Shown here: one piece after another, positions 24,694 to 36,517 of the stretch
How positions within the stretch are numbered: position 1 is the stretch's first letter
How the letters are laid out: the number at the start of each line of letters is the position of its first letter
Assembly: GCA_040757055.1 (NCBI GenBank)
Contig: JBFLXY010000001.1
Coordinates: 434,001-498,000 of the forward strand
Direction of reading: 5' to 3'
Origin: JAJZRJ01 sp040757055
GTDB taxonomy: Bacteria > Desulfobacterota > Desulfobulbia > Desulfobulbales > Desulfurivibrionaceae
DNA length: 64,000 nucleotides
Made by a program: the position numbers and the translations under genes
Notes under the pieces: model-generated
The model's database searches: none
The model's input: only the letters and a program-made list of their open reading frames with translations
What the model was told of the DNA's origin: nothing

Positions 24694-25677
24694 TCAGGAG
24701 GTCAGCAGCGCGTAGCCGACCGCCACCAGAATGAGGCTTGCCGCCCGGAAACCCTGGCTGCAGAGGATGAGCTCCCCGGCCAGCCGCGGGTTGAAAATTC
24801 CGGCGTAGAAGGGGAATTGGTGACGGATGCCGCGCACCGGCGACGAGAGAACGTTGCCCGCCAAAAGTGCCAGCACGATCTCGCGGGGAGCGAGCGCGCC
24901 GGTTTCGAGCAGCGCCCCGGCCGCCGCCAGGCCGGCGGTGAACTCGGCGGCCAGTTGAAACACCACGATGCCCCATGCCTCCGGCCGGAACCAGCCCAGG
25001 CCGTCCACCCGGCCGGCGAGACCCGCTTCGAGCCAGCGGAAAAAACCGAACCGCCCCAGAAGGAAAAAAGCCAGATAGACCGGGATGGTGATGCGCAGAA
25101 TCCGGCGGATCCGCTGGCGGAACCGGCTCCAGGTCCTGTTCAGGGCCTCGCGCCAGTCTCTGGTGCGGGCGCTGTCGAGCCGGCAGGTCACGCATCCCTC
25201 AGCGGGAGCCGGCAGCAGCAGGCGGCCGATGACGAGCACCAGGCCGGTGCGCAGCACGGCAGCCAGCAGCGTCAGCCCCACATAGACCAGGGCGGTTCCC
25301 TTGATGAGCGGCACGGTGACGAAAAACATGGTGGGCAGATGGAGAAAATAGGTGGGCATGCTGTTGAAGAGGTTGGCCAGCACCAGCTCTCGCCTGCTCA
25401 TCCTGCCCTGGTCGTAGGCCTCGGCCAGCATGGTATTGCCGGCCACCCCCGAAAAAAAGGCCATGGAAAAACTGGCGCCGGCGGTGTCCGAAAGATGGCC
25501 GAACCGGACCAGCGGGGAGGCGAGCCGGGCCATGGCATGGGTCCAGTTGAGGGCCTCGATGAAGTTGCCCACCAGCAGGCCCACCGACACCAGAACGATC
25601 AGGCGCAGCAGGGGCCAGCCCACCCCCTGCCAGAGGGTCGCCAGCACCGGCACCACCTCCATCGGCCAGCCGTTCAT
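24694..25677 (-). CDS. Gate-domain (nucleoside-recognition) integral membrane protein
   Basis: A 327-residue polytopic membrane protein with two Gate-type repeats, the first around FSMAFFSGVAGNTMLAEAYDQG and NSMPTYFLHLPTMFF, the second near FQLAAEFTAGLAAAGALLE. Gate domains occur in nucleoside transporters, FeoB and spore proteins, and stand-alone versions of this length are of unknown substrate. Its ATG overlaps the stop of the M32 carboxypeptidase gene by 4 nt, so the two are translationally coupled. A peptide- or nucleoside-related role cannot be told apart from sequence. Confidence 0.8.
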   Translation of the reverse strand: MNGWPMEVVPVLATLWQGVGWPLLRLIVLVSVGLLVGNFIEALNWTHAMARLASPLVRFGHLSDTAGASFSMAFFSGVAGNTMLAEAYDQGRMSRRELVLANLFNSMPTYFLHLPTMFFVTVPLIKGTALVYVGLTLLAAVLRTGLVLVIGRLLLPAPAEGCVTCRLDSARTRDWREALNRTWSRFRQRIRRILRITIPVYLAFFLLGRFGFFRWLEAGLAGRVDGLGWFRPEAWGIVVFQLAAEFTAGLAAAGALLETGALAPREIVLALLAGNVLSSPVRGIRHQFPFYAGIFNPRLAGELILCSQGFRAASLILVAVGYALLTS

Positions 25678-27155
25678 GGCGCGAGCCAGGTGTATTTGCC
25701 CCTGAGGTACTGCAGAAAGGGCTGGGGATCGAGGGCAGAGCCGGTCACCCGGCGCAGCAGCTCTGCCGGCGGATAGATGCTGCCGTGGCGATATATCTGT
25801 TCGCCGAGCCAGTGGCGGATCGTGCCGAACCGCCCGGCAGCCAGGGTTCCGTCTGGGTCGGGGTCATGGCGGACATAGCTCTGCCAGATCTGGACCGCGG
25901 CAAGGTTGCCGATGGTATAGGTGGGGAAATAGCCGATACTGCCGTGGGCCCAGTGGATATCCTGCAGCACGCCCACACCATCGCGTGGCACCTCCACCCC
26001 CAGCCATTGGCGGTATTTTTCGTTCCAGGCCGCCGGCAGATCGGCTACGGCAAGAGCGCCGTCGAGCAGGGCCTTTTCCAGCTCGAAGCGGATGAACACA
26101 TGGAGATTGTAGGTCACCTCGTCGGCATCGACCCGGATCAGCCCGGGCTCTACCCGGTTGACGGCCAGGTAGAAGGTTTCCGGCGCGAGGGCCTCGAACT
26201 GGCGGGGGAATCGTTCCTGAAGCCGGGGATACCAGAAATGCCAGAAGGGGCGGCTGCGGCCGATGATGTTCTCCCAGAGGCGGGACTGTGACTCGTGAAG
26301 GCCGAGCGAAACCCCGCTGTCCAGGTGGCTGTGGGCCAGCGCCTCGTCGATGCCCTGTTCGTAAAGGGCGTGGCCCCCCTCGTGCAGGGCGCCGAAGAGG
26401 AATTCCAGCCCCTGCGGCTGGTAGCGGTTGGTTACCCGCCGGTCGTGGTGGCCCAGGGTAGTGGAAAAGGGATGGGCCGAGCGGGCCAGGCACCCCCGGC
26501 TGAAATCAAAGCCGATGCACCGCAATAGCTCTTCGCTGCACCGGACCTGCTCCTCCTCGGCCAGGGACGTGGCCAGTTCCAGGCGGGGCTGAGCCACCTC
26601 AAGGCTGCGGGAGGCCAGTTGCTGCAACGGACCGGCCATGGCGGCGAAAATCTCCTCCACCACGGCGGTGCGCAACCCTTCCTCATGAAGATCGAGCAGG
26701 GCGTCATAGGGCTCTGCCCCGTACCCCAGATACTCCGCCTTCTGCCGGGCCATCTCGACGATGCGGGTCAAGAGGGGCGCGAAACGGCCGAAGTCGCTCT
26801 CCTGCCGCGCCGTTGTCCAGGCGTCCACGGCCTGGGCGGTAAGGCGGGAAAAGTCGGCGACAAAGGCTTCCGGCAGCCTGATGCTCTGCTCATGGGCGCG
26901 CCGCATCACCCGCACCAGCCCCTGTTCGGCATCGGTGAGGCGGTTTTCCTCCGCCGCCGCCCGCAGCAGTTCGCCCAAGGCCGGCGCCACCTCCTTCCGG
27001 TGCACGATGGCGGCAAGGGTGGCGAACTGTTCGGCCCGGCCGGCGGCGGCGCGGCGCGGCATCCGCACCTCCTGGTCCCACTGCATGAGGGCCAGGATGT
27101 GGTGCAGGTTGGTCACTTCGGCGGAATATGCCTTGAGCTGCGCGATGATGGACAT
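25674..27155 (-). CDS. M32-family metallocarboxypeptidase
   Basis: A 493-residue carboxypeptidase Taq-type enzyme. The zinc motif HExxH is in GALHEGGHALYEQG, followed by the family signatures ESQSRLWENIIGRSRPFW and NLHVFIRFELEKALLDG. It removes C-terminal residues from peptides in the cytoplasm. Length is standard. ATG 27155 follows GGGAGGAG closely. The 4-nt overlap with the downstream Gate-domain permease suggests they work together, perhaps handling peptides or amino acids; that is inferred. Confidence 0.93.
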   Translation of the reverse strand: MSIIAQLKAYSAEVTNLHHILALMQWDQEVRMPRRAAAGRAEQFATLAAIVHRKEVAPALGELLRAAAEENRLTDAEQGLVRVMRRAHEQSIRLPEAFVADFSRLTAQAVDAWTTARQESDFGRFAPLLTRIVEMARQKAEYLGYGAEPYDALLDLHEEGLRTAVVEEIFAAMAGPLQQLASRSLEVAQPRLELATSLAEEEQVRCSEELLRCIGFDFSRGCLARSAHPFSTTLGHHDRRVTNRYQPQGLEFLFGALHEGGHALYEQGIDEALAHSHLDSGVSLGLHESQSRLWENIIGRSRPFWHFWYPRLQERFPRQFEALAPETFYLAVNRVEPGLIRVDADEVTYNLHVFIRFELEKALLDGALAVADLPAAWNEKYRQWLGVEVPRDGVGVLQDIHWAHGSIGYFPTYTIGNLAAVQIWQSYVRHDPDPDGTLAAGRFGTIRHWLGEQIYRHGSIYPPAELLRRVTGSALDPQPFLQYLRGKYTWLAP

Positions 27156-27185
27156 ATCTCCTCCCGGGGATTCCCCGTTTCCTCC

Positions 27186-27911
27186 CTATTTGAGCAGCAG
27201 GGCGCCGCCGCTGGCCAGAAGAATCACGCAGACCAGCCGCATGAAATTCTTGGGGGTGATGGTGAGATGGATGCGGTTGCCGAGCCTGAGCCCCACCGCC
27301 ACCAGCGGCAGGGCCGCCACCGCCGCCAGCAGGGTGGCGCGGTGGAACATGCCGGAGAGGGTGAAGCCAATGAGCCGGCACGCCCCGTCGAAGAGGAAGA
27401 TGGTGGCGGCCGTGGCGCGGAAGCCGGATTTATCCGCCTGCCGCAGGGTCAGGTAGATGACGTAAAAGGGGCCGCCGGTCCCGAAGAGCGCCCCCACGGC
27501 GCCGCCCAGGTAGCCGGCCGGCACCGCCCACCAGCGGGGCCCGGAGAGGTTGGGCAGCGGCAGCAGGGCATAGAGGGCGTAGGTGACGATAAAAATCCCC
27601 AGCCCCCTGGTCAGCAGCGCCGGATTGCCGACAAAGTGGAGCATCAGGCCGGTGCCCACGCCCAGCACGGTAAAGGGCAGCAGCGGCCAGATCTCCGGCC
27701 AGCGGATGTGGCTGCGGTTCTGGATTCCCTGGGTCAGCGAGGCCACATAATCGAGCAGGGCGATGAGCGGCACCACGGCAGCGAGGGGCAGCCGCAGGGC
27801 CAGCAGCGGCACGGCGATGAGCGCCGAGCCGAAGCCGGCGATGCCGCGGATGAAATAGGCAAAGAGCAGCACCGCGGCAACATGGCTCAGGGTGGCGAGG
27901 GAAAAATCCAT
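27186..27911 (-). CDS. TauE/SafE-family anion permease
   Basis: A 241-residue integral membrane protein with about eight hydrophobic segments and the TauE/SafE repeat pattern: RGIAGFGSALIAVPLLAL near the N terminus and AGYLGGAVGALFGTGGPFYVIYL in the second half. Members export sulfite, sulfoacetate or other organic anions. I chose ATG 27911 rather than an open extension to 27947 because membrane sequence begins directly after it. It is 30 nt upstream of the M32 gene on the same strand and could share a transcript. Substrate is unknown. Confidence 0.88.
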   Translation of the reverse strand: MDFSLATLSHVAAVLLFAYFIRGIAGFGSALIAVPLLALRLPLAAVVPLIALLDYVASLTQGIQNRSHIRWPEIWPLLPFTVLGVGTGLMLHFVGNPALLTRGLGIFIVTYALYALLPLPNLSGPRWWAVPAGYLGGAVGALFGTGGPFYVIYLTLRQADKSGFRATAATIFLFDGACRLIGFTLSGMFHRATLLAAVAALPLVAVGLRLGNRIHLTITPKNFMRLVCVILLASGGALLLK

Positions 27912-27964
27912 GGCAGGAAGACCCGCCCCCCTCTCCGCCGCAGGCAAGGGGGGCGGGAGTCCGA

Positions 27965-28951
<987 letters not shown>

Positions 28952-29110
28952 GATGCTCCTCGTTTCCCGGGCGTGAGTCGTTCCGCTGCGCCGCACCGGC
29001 GGCAACCGGCTGACGACACTATCTTGTAGCAGAATTTTCGCCCGCTTTCCAGGGAACATTTCATGAGAGAGATGGCTTTTTGAACGCGATTGCGGTACAT
29101 GAGGCAGCTA

Positions 29111-29145
29111 GCAGGCCGTTGAAAAGCTTCTTTTTCTCGGCCTGC
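29111..29145. repeat. REP-like hairpin upstream of the Nudix gene
   Basis: GCAGGCCG (29111-29118) pairs with CGGCCTGC (29138-29145), and inside it GAAAA pairs with TTTTC. The sequence AGCAGGCCGTTGAAAAGC resembles interspersed intergenic elements (AGCAGGCTGTTGAAAAA type) seen in several proteobacterial genomes; that resemblance is from memory and unchecked. Confidence 0.45.
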
Positions 29146-29172
29146 GTGCGCCCCATTCTTCAGGAGGACTAC

Positions 29173-29658
29173 ATGTACAGACCCATCGTCGGCACCCTGG
29201 GCTACGTCCTGTCGCCGGACCGCAGGGAGACGCTGCTGGTGCACCGCAATGCCCGGGCGGACGACGCCCATCTCGGCAAATACAACGGCCTCGGCGGCAA
29301 GATGCTTCCCCACGAGGACGTCCTGACCTGTCTCCACCGGGAGATCCGGGAGGAGGCGGGAATCGAATGCCTGGAAACCGTCTTGCGCGGCACCATCAAC
29401 TGGACCGGCTTCGGCCCGGACGGCGAGGACTGGCTGGGCTTCATCTTCCGCATCGACCGCTTCCGCGGCGCCCCGTTCACCGAAAACAGCGAGGGGGTGC
29501 TCGCCTGGCAGCCGGTCGGCCGGCTGCACGAACTGCCCATGTGGGAGGGCGACCGCCATTTCCTGCCGCTGGTCTTTGACCACGACCCGCGCATCTTTTA
29601 CGGCCACATGCCCTACCGGAACAACCGGCCCGTCGCCTGGCACTACACCCGGATCTGA
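29173..29658 (+). CDS. Nudix hydrolase, MutT/NUDT1-like
   Basis: A 161-residue Nudix protein with the full box Gx5Ex7REUxEExGU in GGKMLPHEDVLTCLHREIREEAGI. The N terminus (MYRPIVGTLGYVLSPD) and C-terminal WEGDRHFLPLVFD are typical of 8-oxo-dGTP diphosphatase-like members, which clean oxidised nucleotides from the pool. ATG 29173 has CAGGAGG seven bases upstream; longer in-frame starts run through the hairpin region. It is a single plus-strand gene between minus-strand operons. Exact substrate is not certain. Confidence 0.9.
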   Translation: MYRPIVGTLGYVLSPDRRETLLVHRNARADDAHLGKYNGLGGKMLPHEDVLTCLHREIREEAGIECLETVLRGTINWTGFGPDGEDWLGFIFRIDRFRGAPFTENSEGVLAWQPVGRLHELPMWEGDRHFLPLVFDHDPRIFYGHMPYRNNRPVAWHYTRI

Positions 29659-29682
29659 CGGGCGAAAGCCACCCGGAGCCGT

Positions 29683-30147
29683 TCAGGGCCTGACCGCCCG
29701 CACGTATCCCCAGCTCTTCTTGAAATAGGAACGGCTGGGCTCGCACTGGTCGCCGATCTCCCAGCTACCCGCCATGCCATGGCCTTCCGGGTCAGTGGCC
29801 CAGTAGTTGCCCTCCATGCGCAGATCGACACCCTTGGCCTTCTTTACATCGACCAGATAATGCAGGTCGTACAGCTCCTGCAGGGTCGGCAGCCGCCAGT
29901 CGGTATAGCCGCCCAGGGTGAGCGTCTTCACATAGGCATGGGCCTCTTCCAGGCTGCGGAAGGCGCCGCTGCGCTCCTGCTGCCACATCCGGCCATTGCC
30001 GCCGACTTCCTCCACGATGCCGTTGCCGCGGTCGATCAGGGCGTTGCCCGGACCGGCGCCTTTGCCCGCCGCAGCGGCCCAGGCCGGCATGGCCATCACG
30101 GCAAGCATCGTCAGGGCCGCTATCCTGTTTTTCCATATTCCGCTCAT
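29683..30147 (-). CDS. Exported DUF1566 (Lcl C-terminal-like) protein
   Basis: A 154-residue protein with a signal peptide (LTMLAVMAMPAWAAA) and a DUF1566-type domain characterised by GYTDWRLPTLQELYDL and a WATDPEG segment. Such domains occur in secreted proteins of Desulfobacterota and Legionella collagen-like adhesins; function is unknown. ATG 30147 follows ACGGAGG. It lies 43 nt downstream of the dsrE-like gene, forming a two-gene periplasmic operon next to a TetR gene. Confidence 0.8.
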   Translation of the reverse strand: MSGIWKNRIAALTMLAVMAMPAWAAAAGKGAGPGNALIDRGNGIVEEVGGNGRMWQQERSGAFRSLEEAHAYVKTLTLGGYTDWRLPTLQELYDLHYLVDVKKAKGVDLRMEGNYWATDPEGHGMAGSWEIGDQCEPSRSYFKKSWGYVRAVRP

Positions 30148-30190
30148 CGTAAACCTCCGTTTGTTTGCAGTGGCGCGCTCCCCGCGCCGG

Positions 30191-30697
30191 TTACAGAATC
30201 GGCACCAGGGCATAGCCCTGGCTTTGGTAGCCGACCAGCGAGACAAAGGTGTTGCCCACCGCCTTGACCTGGGGCAGCAGGGTGTTGTTGTCCACGCCAA
30301 AGAGGTCGGTGGCGATGGCGCAGGCCTCAAAACGCACCCCCAGGCGATGCAGTTCCGCGATCTGCCTGGCCACCTGGGTCAGGGCCTCATGCTCCGACTC
30401 ATCGGAGAGCTTCCGGTCGGTGCAGGCCAAGCGCACCGCCGGGCCACGGAACGCCACCACGAAATCGTGGCGCAGGTTCTGGCCGGCCAGGTCATCGACG
30501 GTCTGTTTTATGACGCGGAGATAGAGGGAAAGTTTCTCCGCCTTGCCGACGTTGACGTCGTAGACCGCCTTCATGGTCCGCCCGGCGCCGAGGGCCGCAC
30601 CATTGCCCACAGGCTGGGCGACGGCGAACGCCGGTGCGCCCCACCACAAGGCAACACCCAGGAACACCACCACCATTCCTTTGACCCTGTTCCGCAT
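30191..30697 (-). CDS. Exported DsrE-like protein
   Basis: A 168-residue protein with a signal peptide (MVVVFLGVALWWGAPAFAVA) and a DsrE/DsrF-type fold: MKAVYDVNVGKAEKLSLYLRVIKQT, then HDFVVAFRGPAVRLA, with one conserved-looking Cys in RFEACAIATDLFG. Cytoplasmic DsrE proteins carry sulfur; periplasmic relatives of this type are common in sulfur bacteria but uncharacterised. ATG 30697 has CGGAGG upstream. A palindrome like the TetR operator lies 42-61 nt upstream of the start, so it is probably under control of the neighbouring TetR. Confidence 0.8.
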   Translation of the reverse strand: MRNRVKGMVVVFLGVALWWGAPAFAVAQPVGNGAALGAGRTMKAVYDVNVGKAEKLSLYLRVIKQTVDDLAGQNLRHDFVVAFRGPAVRLACTDRKLSDESEHEALTQVARQIAELHRLGVRFEACAIATDLFGVDNNTLLPQVKAVGNTFVSLVGYQSQGYALVPIL

Positions 30698-30738
30698 TGT
30701 CTTTCCTCCGTTTTGTTGACAAATGGACCGCCCGCAAA

Positions 30739-30758
30739 CAGAACGAATGTTCGTTCTG
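30739..30758. promoter_or_regulatory. TetR operator in front of the dsrE-like operon
   Basis: CAGAACGAATGTTCGTTCTG is a 9+9 palindrome around TG. It shares the AGAACGAA/TTCGTTCT arms with the palindrome upstream of the tetR gene (31419-31438). It sits between the tetR stop and the dsrE-like start, so the regulator likely controls this operon. Confidence 0.8.
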
Positions 30759-30776
30759 CCAGGGAGCCAAAAAAAA

Positions 30777-31373
30777 TTACCGCACTGCCGAACGCCAGGC
30801 GCACTCCCAGGCGGCGTCCAGATAGTGGGGCAACGGCTTGGGCAACACCCCGTCAAGCCGCAGATAGATCAGGCGAATCGCCCCGCCGAAGATGGCTGTG
30901 GCCACCACATAGGGTTCGGTCTCGCGGATCTCGCCACCGGCCATGCCTTCCATCACCATCGTTTTCATCAATTCAAAGGGGCGAGAAGAGCAGACCGGCT
31001 TTTCGCCGGGCAGGAACTCGCGGTGTTTGGCGTAGAGGATGTACTGCATCGTCTCGGGGGCCGTCTCGGTCAGATCGAAGAGATGGGCGATCACCGCCCG
31101 GCAGCGGTCGTGTGCGGTCCGGTGCTCGGCCATGATCGCCTCCATGGCCACGGCCATTCGCTCGACCTGGTCGTCGTAGAGGGCCTTGGCCAACCCCTCC
31201 TTGTTCTTGAAGTGGTGGTAGATGGAGCCGATGCTCACCCCGGCCGCGCGCTGGATGTCGTGCACCGAGGTATTGAAGAATCCGCGGCGGGTAAAGAGCG
31301 CCAGGGCGGTCTCCAGGATCAGCTGGCGGCGGTCTTCGGTCTGCGCTGTCTTGCCTGGGGCTTTCCTGGCCAT
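30777..31373 (-). CDS. TetR-family transcriptional regulator
   Basis: A 198-residue regulator. Residues ~12-60 form the TetR helix-turn-helix domain (ILETALALFTRRGFFNTSVHDIQRAAGVSIGSIYHHFKNKEGL). The C-terminal helical domain, which would bind an unknown ligand, includes ETMQYILYAKHREFLPGE. ATG 31373 is chosen because the upstream extension is not conserved-like. The gene is preceded by a perfect palindromic operator overlapping its own promoter and followed by a second copy before the dsrE-like operon, so autoregulation and control of the downstream pair are well supported. Confidence 0.93.
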   Translation of the reverse strand: MARKAPGKTAQTEDRRQLILETALALFTRRGFFNTSVHDIQRAAGVSIGSIYHHFKNKEGLAKALYDDQVERMAVAMEAIMAEHRTAHDRCRAVIAHLFDLTETAPETMQYILYAKHREFLPGEKPVCSSRPFELMKTMVMEGMAGGEIRETEPYVVATAIFGGAIRLIYLRLDGVLPKPLPHYLDAAWECAWRSAVR

Positions 31374-31418
31374 CGCCCTCCCTCCGGAACGCACCATCAC
31401 TGCCAAAAGCGGCACAAC

Positions 31419-31438
31419 TAGAACGAATATTCGTTCTA
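31419..31438. promoter_or_regulatory. TetR autoregulatory operator
   Basis: TAGAACGAATATTCGTTCTA is a perfect 20-bp palindrome 46 nt upstream of the tetR start and directly downstream of the -10 of its promoter (31439-31444). Its arms match the copy at 30739-30758. Confidence 0.85.
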
Positions 31439-31467
31439 AACTTACCCCCTCGTCGACCGGTTGTCAA
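31439..31467 (-). promoter_or_regulatory. Promoter of the tetR gene
   Basis: On the minus strand a consensus -35 TTGACA (31462-31467) and a -10-like TAAGTT (31439-31444) are separated by 17 nt. The operator begins right after the -10, a position where bound TetR would block transcription. Confidence 0.65.
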
Positions 31468-31597
31468 TTGTTCTTCTTCTCCTTGCTTTTCCCGGGATTT
31501 TATGGTTCACCATGGCAGTTAGTGTGTCGCGCCGCGATAACTCCGCATTCTCACTGCCGAAACCCGTACCATTTCGGCTGAAAGGGGGCCTGAGCGC

Positions 31598-33528
<1,931 letters not shown>

Positions 33529-33559
33529 CCCGCGACCCTGCCGCCGCCACCGGAGACCC

Positions 33560-35254
33560 ATGGACGCCTATCCCGCCACCGCCACCCTCAACGAACTGAT
33601 CGACCGGAGCTGCAGCCGCTTCGGTGCGCAGCCAGCCGTCGGCATCGCCCATGAGTCCCCGATGAACTATGGGGAGTTCCACCGGCGACTGCTGCTGGCG
33701 GCGGCCATGCTCAAGGAGTCGGGGATCAGGCAGGGCGACCGGGTGGCCCTCCTGGCCGAGAACTCGCCGCAATGGGGCATCGCCTATTTCGGCATCGTGC
33801 GGCTGGGCGCCGTGGCCGTGCCGATCCTGCCCGACTTCGCCGGCAGCGACGTGCGTCACATCCTCGCCGACGCCGGGGTAAAAATCCTCTTCGCCACCCA
33901 ACGGCAACTGGAAAAGCTCTATGAACTGGGCGACCAGCGGCCCAGGATCATCATCACCCTCGACGATGCCTGCGACGCAAACCGCCTCCTTCCCTGCGTG
34001 ACCTTCAGCGACTTCCTGGCCCGGGCGGAAGCGCTGCCGGCGAAAAAACAGGCGCCCCTTGCCCCGCCGCCCGCCGCCGACGACCTTGCCTCCATCATTT
34101 ACACCTCCGGCACCTCGGGCCACTCCAAGGCAGTGATGCTCTCCCACCGCAACTTTGTCAGCAACGTCGATTCCACCAAGGGCATCCTCGACACCTCGCA
34201 CCTTGCCGGCTGGACCTTCCTCTCCATCCTGCCCATGTCCCACGCCTACGAGTTCACCACCAGCTTCCTGCTGCCCCTCTTCGAGGGGGCGCGGATCGTC
34301 TATGCCGGCAAAACCCCGACCCCGTCGGTGCTGGAGCGGATCTGCCGGGCGGAGAAGCCGACCATCATGTGCGTGGTGCCGATGGTCATGGAAAAAATCT
34401 ACAAAAAACGGATTCTGCCGGCCATCAGCGAAAACCCGCTGCTGCGCACCGCCATCAGGGTCCCCCTCCTGGGCAAGGCGATTCATCGAAAAATCGGCCG
34501 CAAACTCTATGCCTTCTTTGGCGGCCATCTCAAGTTCATCGCCATCGGCGGCGCCGCGCTGAACCCGGAGGTGGAAAAATTCCTCGCCGCCGCCGGCTTT
34601 CCCTATCTTTGCGGCTACGGCCTCACCGAGGCCGCGCCGCTGGTGAGCGCCGGCCCCTGGGGCGACCCCACCGTGGCCATCGGTTCCTCCGGCAAACCGG
34701 TACCGACGGTGGAGGTGCGCATCACCCATGTGAACCAGGAAACCGGCCTGGGCGAAATCGAGGTGCGCGGCCCCAACGTGATGCGGGGCTACTACAAAAA
34801 CGAAACCGCGACCCGCGAGGCCATCGACGCCCAGGGCTGGCTCGCCACCGGCGACCTGGGCCGTCTCGATGCCCACAACAACCTGTATATCGAGGGGCGG
34901 TCAAAAAGCGTCATCGTGCTCTCCCACGGCGAGAATATCTACCCGGAAACCATCGAAGAAAAAATCAACGCCGACGCCATGGTCATCGAGTCGCTGGTCA
35001 CCGAAGAGCACGACAGGCTGGTGGCCCGCGTGCATCTCGATTACGACCGCCTCGACGAGGAAACCCGCGGCCAGGATCAGCAGGGCAAACTTGCCTACAT
35101 CGAAACGCTGCTCCGCCGGATCCAGCGGGAGGTGAACGAACAGCTGCCCCGCTATTCCCAGCTCCACCGCGTGATCGAGCGGCAGGAGCCGTTCATCAAG
35201 ACCGCCACCCACAAGATCAAGCGCTACCTGTACACCACCGGGCACAACGGCTGA
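33560..35254 (+). CDS. Long-chain-fatty-acid--CoA ligase-like AMP-binding protein
   Basis: A 564-residue adenylate-forming enzyme. The AMP-binding signature is IIYTSGTSGHSKAVMLSH; the A8-type hinge is at GWLATGDLGRLDAHNNLYIEGR and the C-terminal Lys region at PFIKTATHKIKRY. The protein resembles fatty acyl-CoA or acyl-ACP synthetases that activate exogenous fatty acids. It starts 31 nt after the hybrid kinase gene and is followed 44 nt later by a FadL-like outer-membrane porin, so the pair probably imports and activates long-chain fatty acids or hydrocarbons. Substrate is inferred. Confidence 0.88.
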   Translation: MDAYPATATLNELIDRSCSRFGAQPAVGIAHESPMNYGEFHRRLLLAAAMLKESGIRQGDRVALLAENSPQWGIAYFGIVRLGAVAVPILPDFAGSDVRHILADAGVKILFATQRQLEKLYELGDQRPRIIITLDDACDANRLLPCVTFSDFLARAEALPAKKQAPLAPPPAADDLASIIYTSGTSGHSKAVMLSHRNFVSNVDSTKGILDTSHLAGWTFLSILPMSHAYEFTTSFLLPLFEGARIVYAGKTPTPSVLERICRAEKPTIMCVVPMVMEKIYKKRILPAISENPLLRTAIRVPLLGKAIHRKIGRKLYAFFGGHLKFIAIGGAALNPEVEKFLAAAGFPYLCGYGLTEAAPLVSAGPWGDPTVAIGSSGKPVPTVEVRITHVNQETGLGEIEVRGPNVMRGYYKNETATREAIDAQGWLATGDLGRLDAHNNLYIEGRSKSVIVLSHGENIYPETIEEKINADAMVIESLVTEEHDRLVARVHLDYDRLDEETRGQDQQGKLAYIETLLRRIQREVNEQLPRYSQLHRVIERQEPFIKTATHKIKRYLYTTGHNG

Positions 35255-35298
35255 ACCATAAGTGTCGGACTCGAAGAAACGGAGAAAGGAGAAAGAGA

Positions 35299-36513
35299 AT
35301 GAAGAAAACCCTGCTGCTTGCCGCCGCCCTGACCCTGGTTGCCGGCCCGGCCTTCGGCCAAGGCTACCGCATCCCGGAGCAGTCCATCAACTCAGTGGCC
35401 CTGAGCAACGCCTACGCGGCCAACACCAACGGCGCCGACACCAGCTACTACAACCCGGCCCGCATGAGCTGGCTTGACAACAAGTGGCAGAGCGAGTTCA
35501 GCCTGCTCTACATCAACCTGCCGAGCATCGAGTACACCCACAACGGCGATGCCGCGAAGAACAGCGGCTCGCGGGACGAGAATTTCCTGCTGCCCAATGT
35601 GCACCTGGTTTCGCCGGCGTACAACAACCTCCGCTTCGGTTTTTCAGTGATTTATCCCTTCGGGCTCTCCAAGCGGTGGGACAACCCGGCTCTCCCCAAG
35701 GCAACGGCGGAAGAATTCACCCTCAAAACCTACGAATTGAACCCGACAGTTTCGTACAAAATCAGCAACCGGCTCTCGGTGGCTGCCGGCGCCCGCATGC
35801 TCTACAGCGACGGCAAGGTGAAGAGCAACAACAACAACGTCGTCACCCGCGACCTGACCGGCGATTCCATCGACTACGGCTACAACCTGGCCGTCTCCTT
35901 CCTTCCCGTCAACAACTGGTCGCTGGCCGCCACCTACCGCTCGAAAATCGACCTGACCATCGAAGGCGATGCAAGACTCCGGTATCTCGCCGAGTCCTAC
36001 AGCGGCTATGCCGAGGTGCTGGTGCCGGCGCCCGCGGTGCTCACCCTGGCCACCTCCTACACCTGGGACAAGACCACCTTCGAGTTCACCTACGACAAAA
36101 CCTACTGGTCGGCGTACGATCAGCTCAATTTCAACTACGCTTATCCCCTGGCCGGCAACCTCAAAACCGCCTTTGACAATCCAGTGGCAAAAAACTGGGT
36201 CAACGCCGATGCCTTCCGTTTCGGCGTAACCCACCAGTGCTCCAAGAGGTGGACCGTGATGGCCGGTTTTGCCATCGACAAAACCGGCGTGCCGGACAGC
36301 ACCCTGGGCTTTGAACTCCCCGATTCCGACGCCAAACTCTACTCCATTGGCGCGCGCTACCAGTACAACGAGCGCCTCGCCCTCGGCGCGGCCTATCTCT
36401 ACGACGACAAGGAGGGCAAATCGGTCGCCAACAGTTCCGCAACCGCGCCCAACGGCACCTTTGATGACGCCAGGGCGCATCTGCTTTCCCTCGGGCTCCG
36501 ATACGATTTCTAG
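35299..36513 (+). CDS. FadL-family outer-membrane transporter
   Basis: A 404-residue protein with a signal peptide (MKKTLLLAAALTLVAGPAFG) and a beta-barrel ending in LGLRYDF. Just after cleavage comes the FadL hatch-type N terminus (YRIPEQSINSVALSNAYAANTNGADTSYYNPARMSWL), including the NPA element typical of the family. FadL proteins let hydrophobic molecules cross the outer membrane by lateral diffusion. ATG 35299 has AAAGGAGAAAGAG upstream. It is paired with the acyl-CoA ligase gene upstream. Confidence 0.88.
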   Translation: MKKTLLLAAALTLVAGPAFGQGYRIPEQSINSVALSNAYAANTNGADTSYYNPARMSWLDNKWQSEFSLLYINLPSIEYTHNGDAAKNSGSRDENFLLPNVHLVSPAYNNLRFGFSVIYPFGLSKRWDNPALPKATAEEFTLKTYELNPTVSYKISNRLSVAAGARMLYSDGKVKSNNNNVVTRDLTGDSIDYGYNLAVSFLPVNNWSLAATYRSKIDLTIEGDARLRYLAESYSGYAEVLVPAPAVLTLATSYTWDKTTFEFTYDKTYWSAYDQLNFNYAYPLAGNLKTAFDNPVAKNWVNADAFRFGVTHQCSKRWTVMAGFAIDKTGVPDSTLGFELPDSDAKLYSIGARYQYNERLALGAAYLYDDKEGKSVANSSATAPNGTFDDARAHLLSLGLRYDF

Positions 36514-36517
36514 ACCC

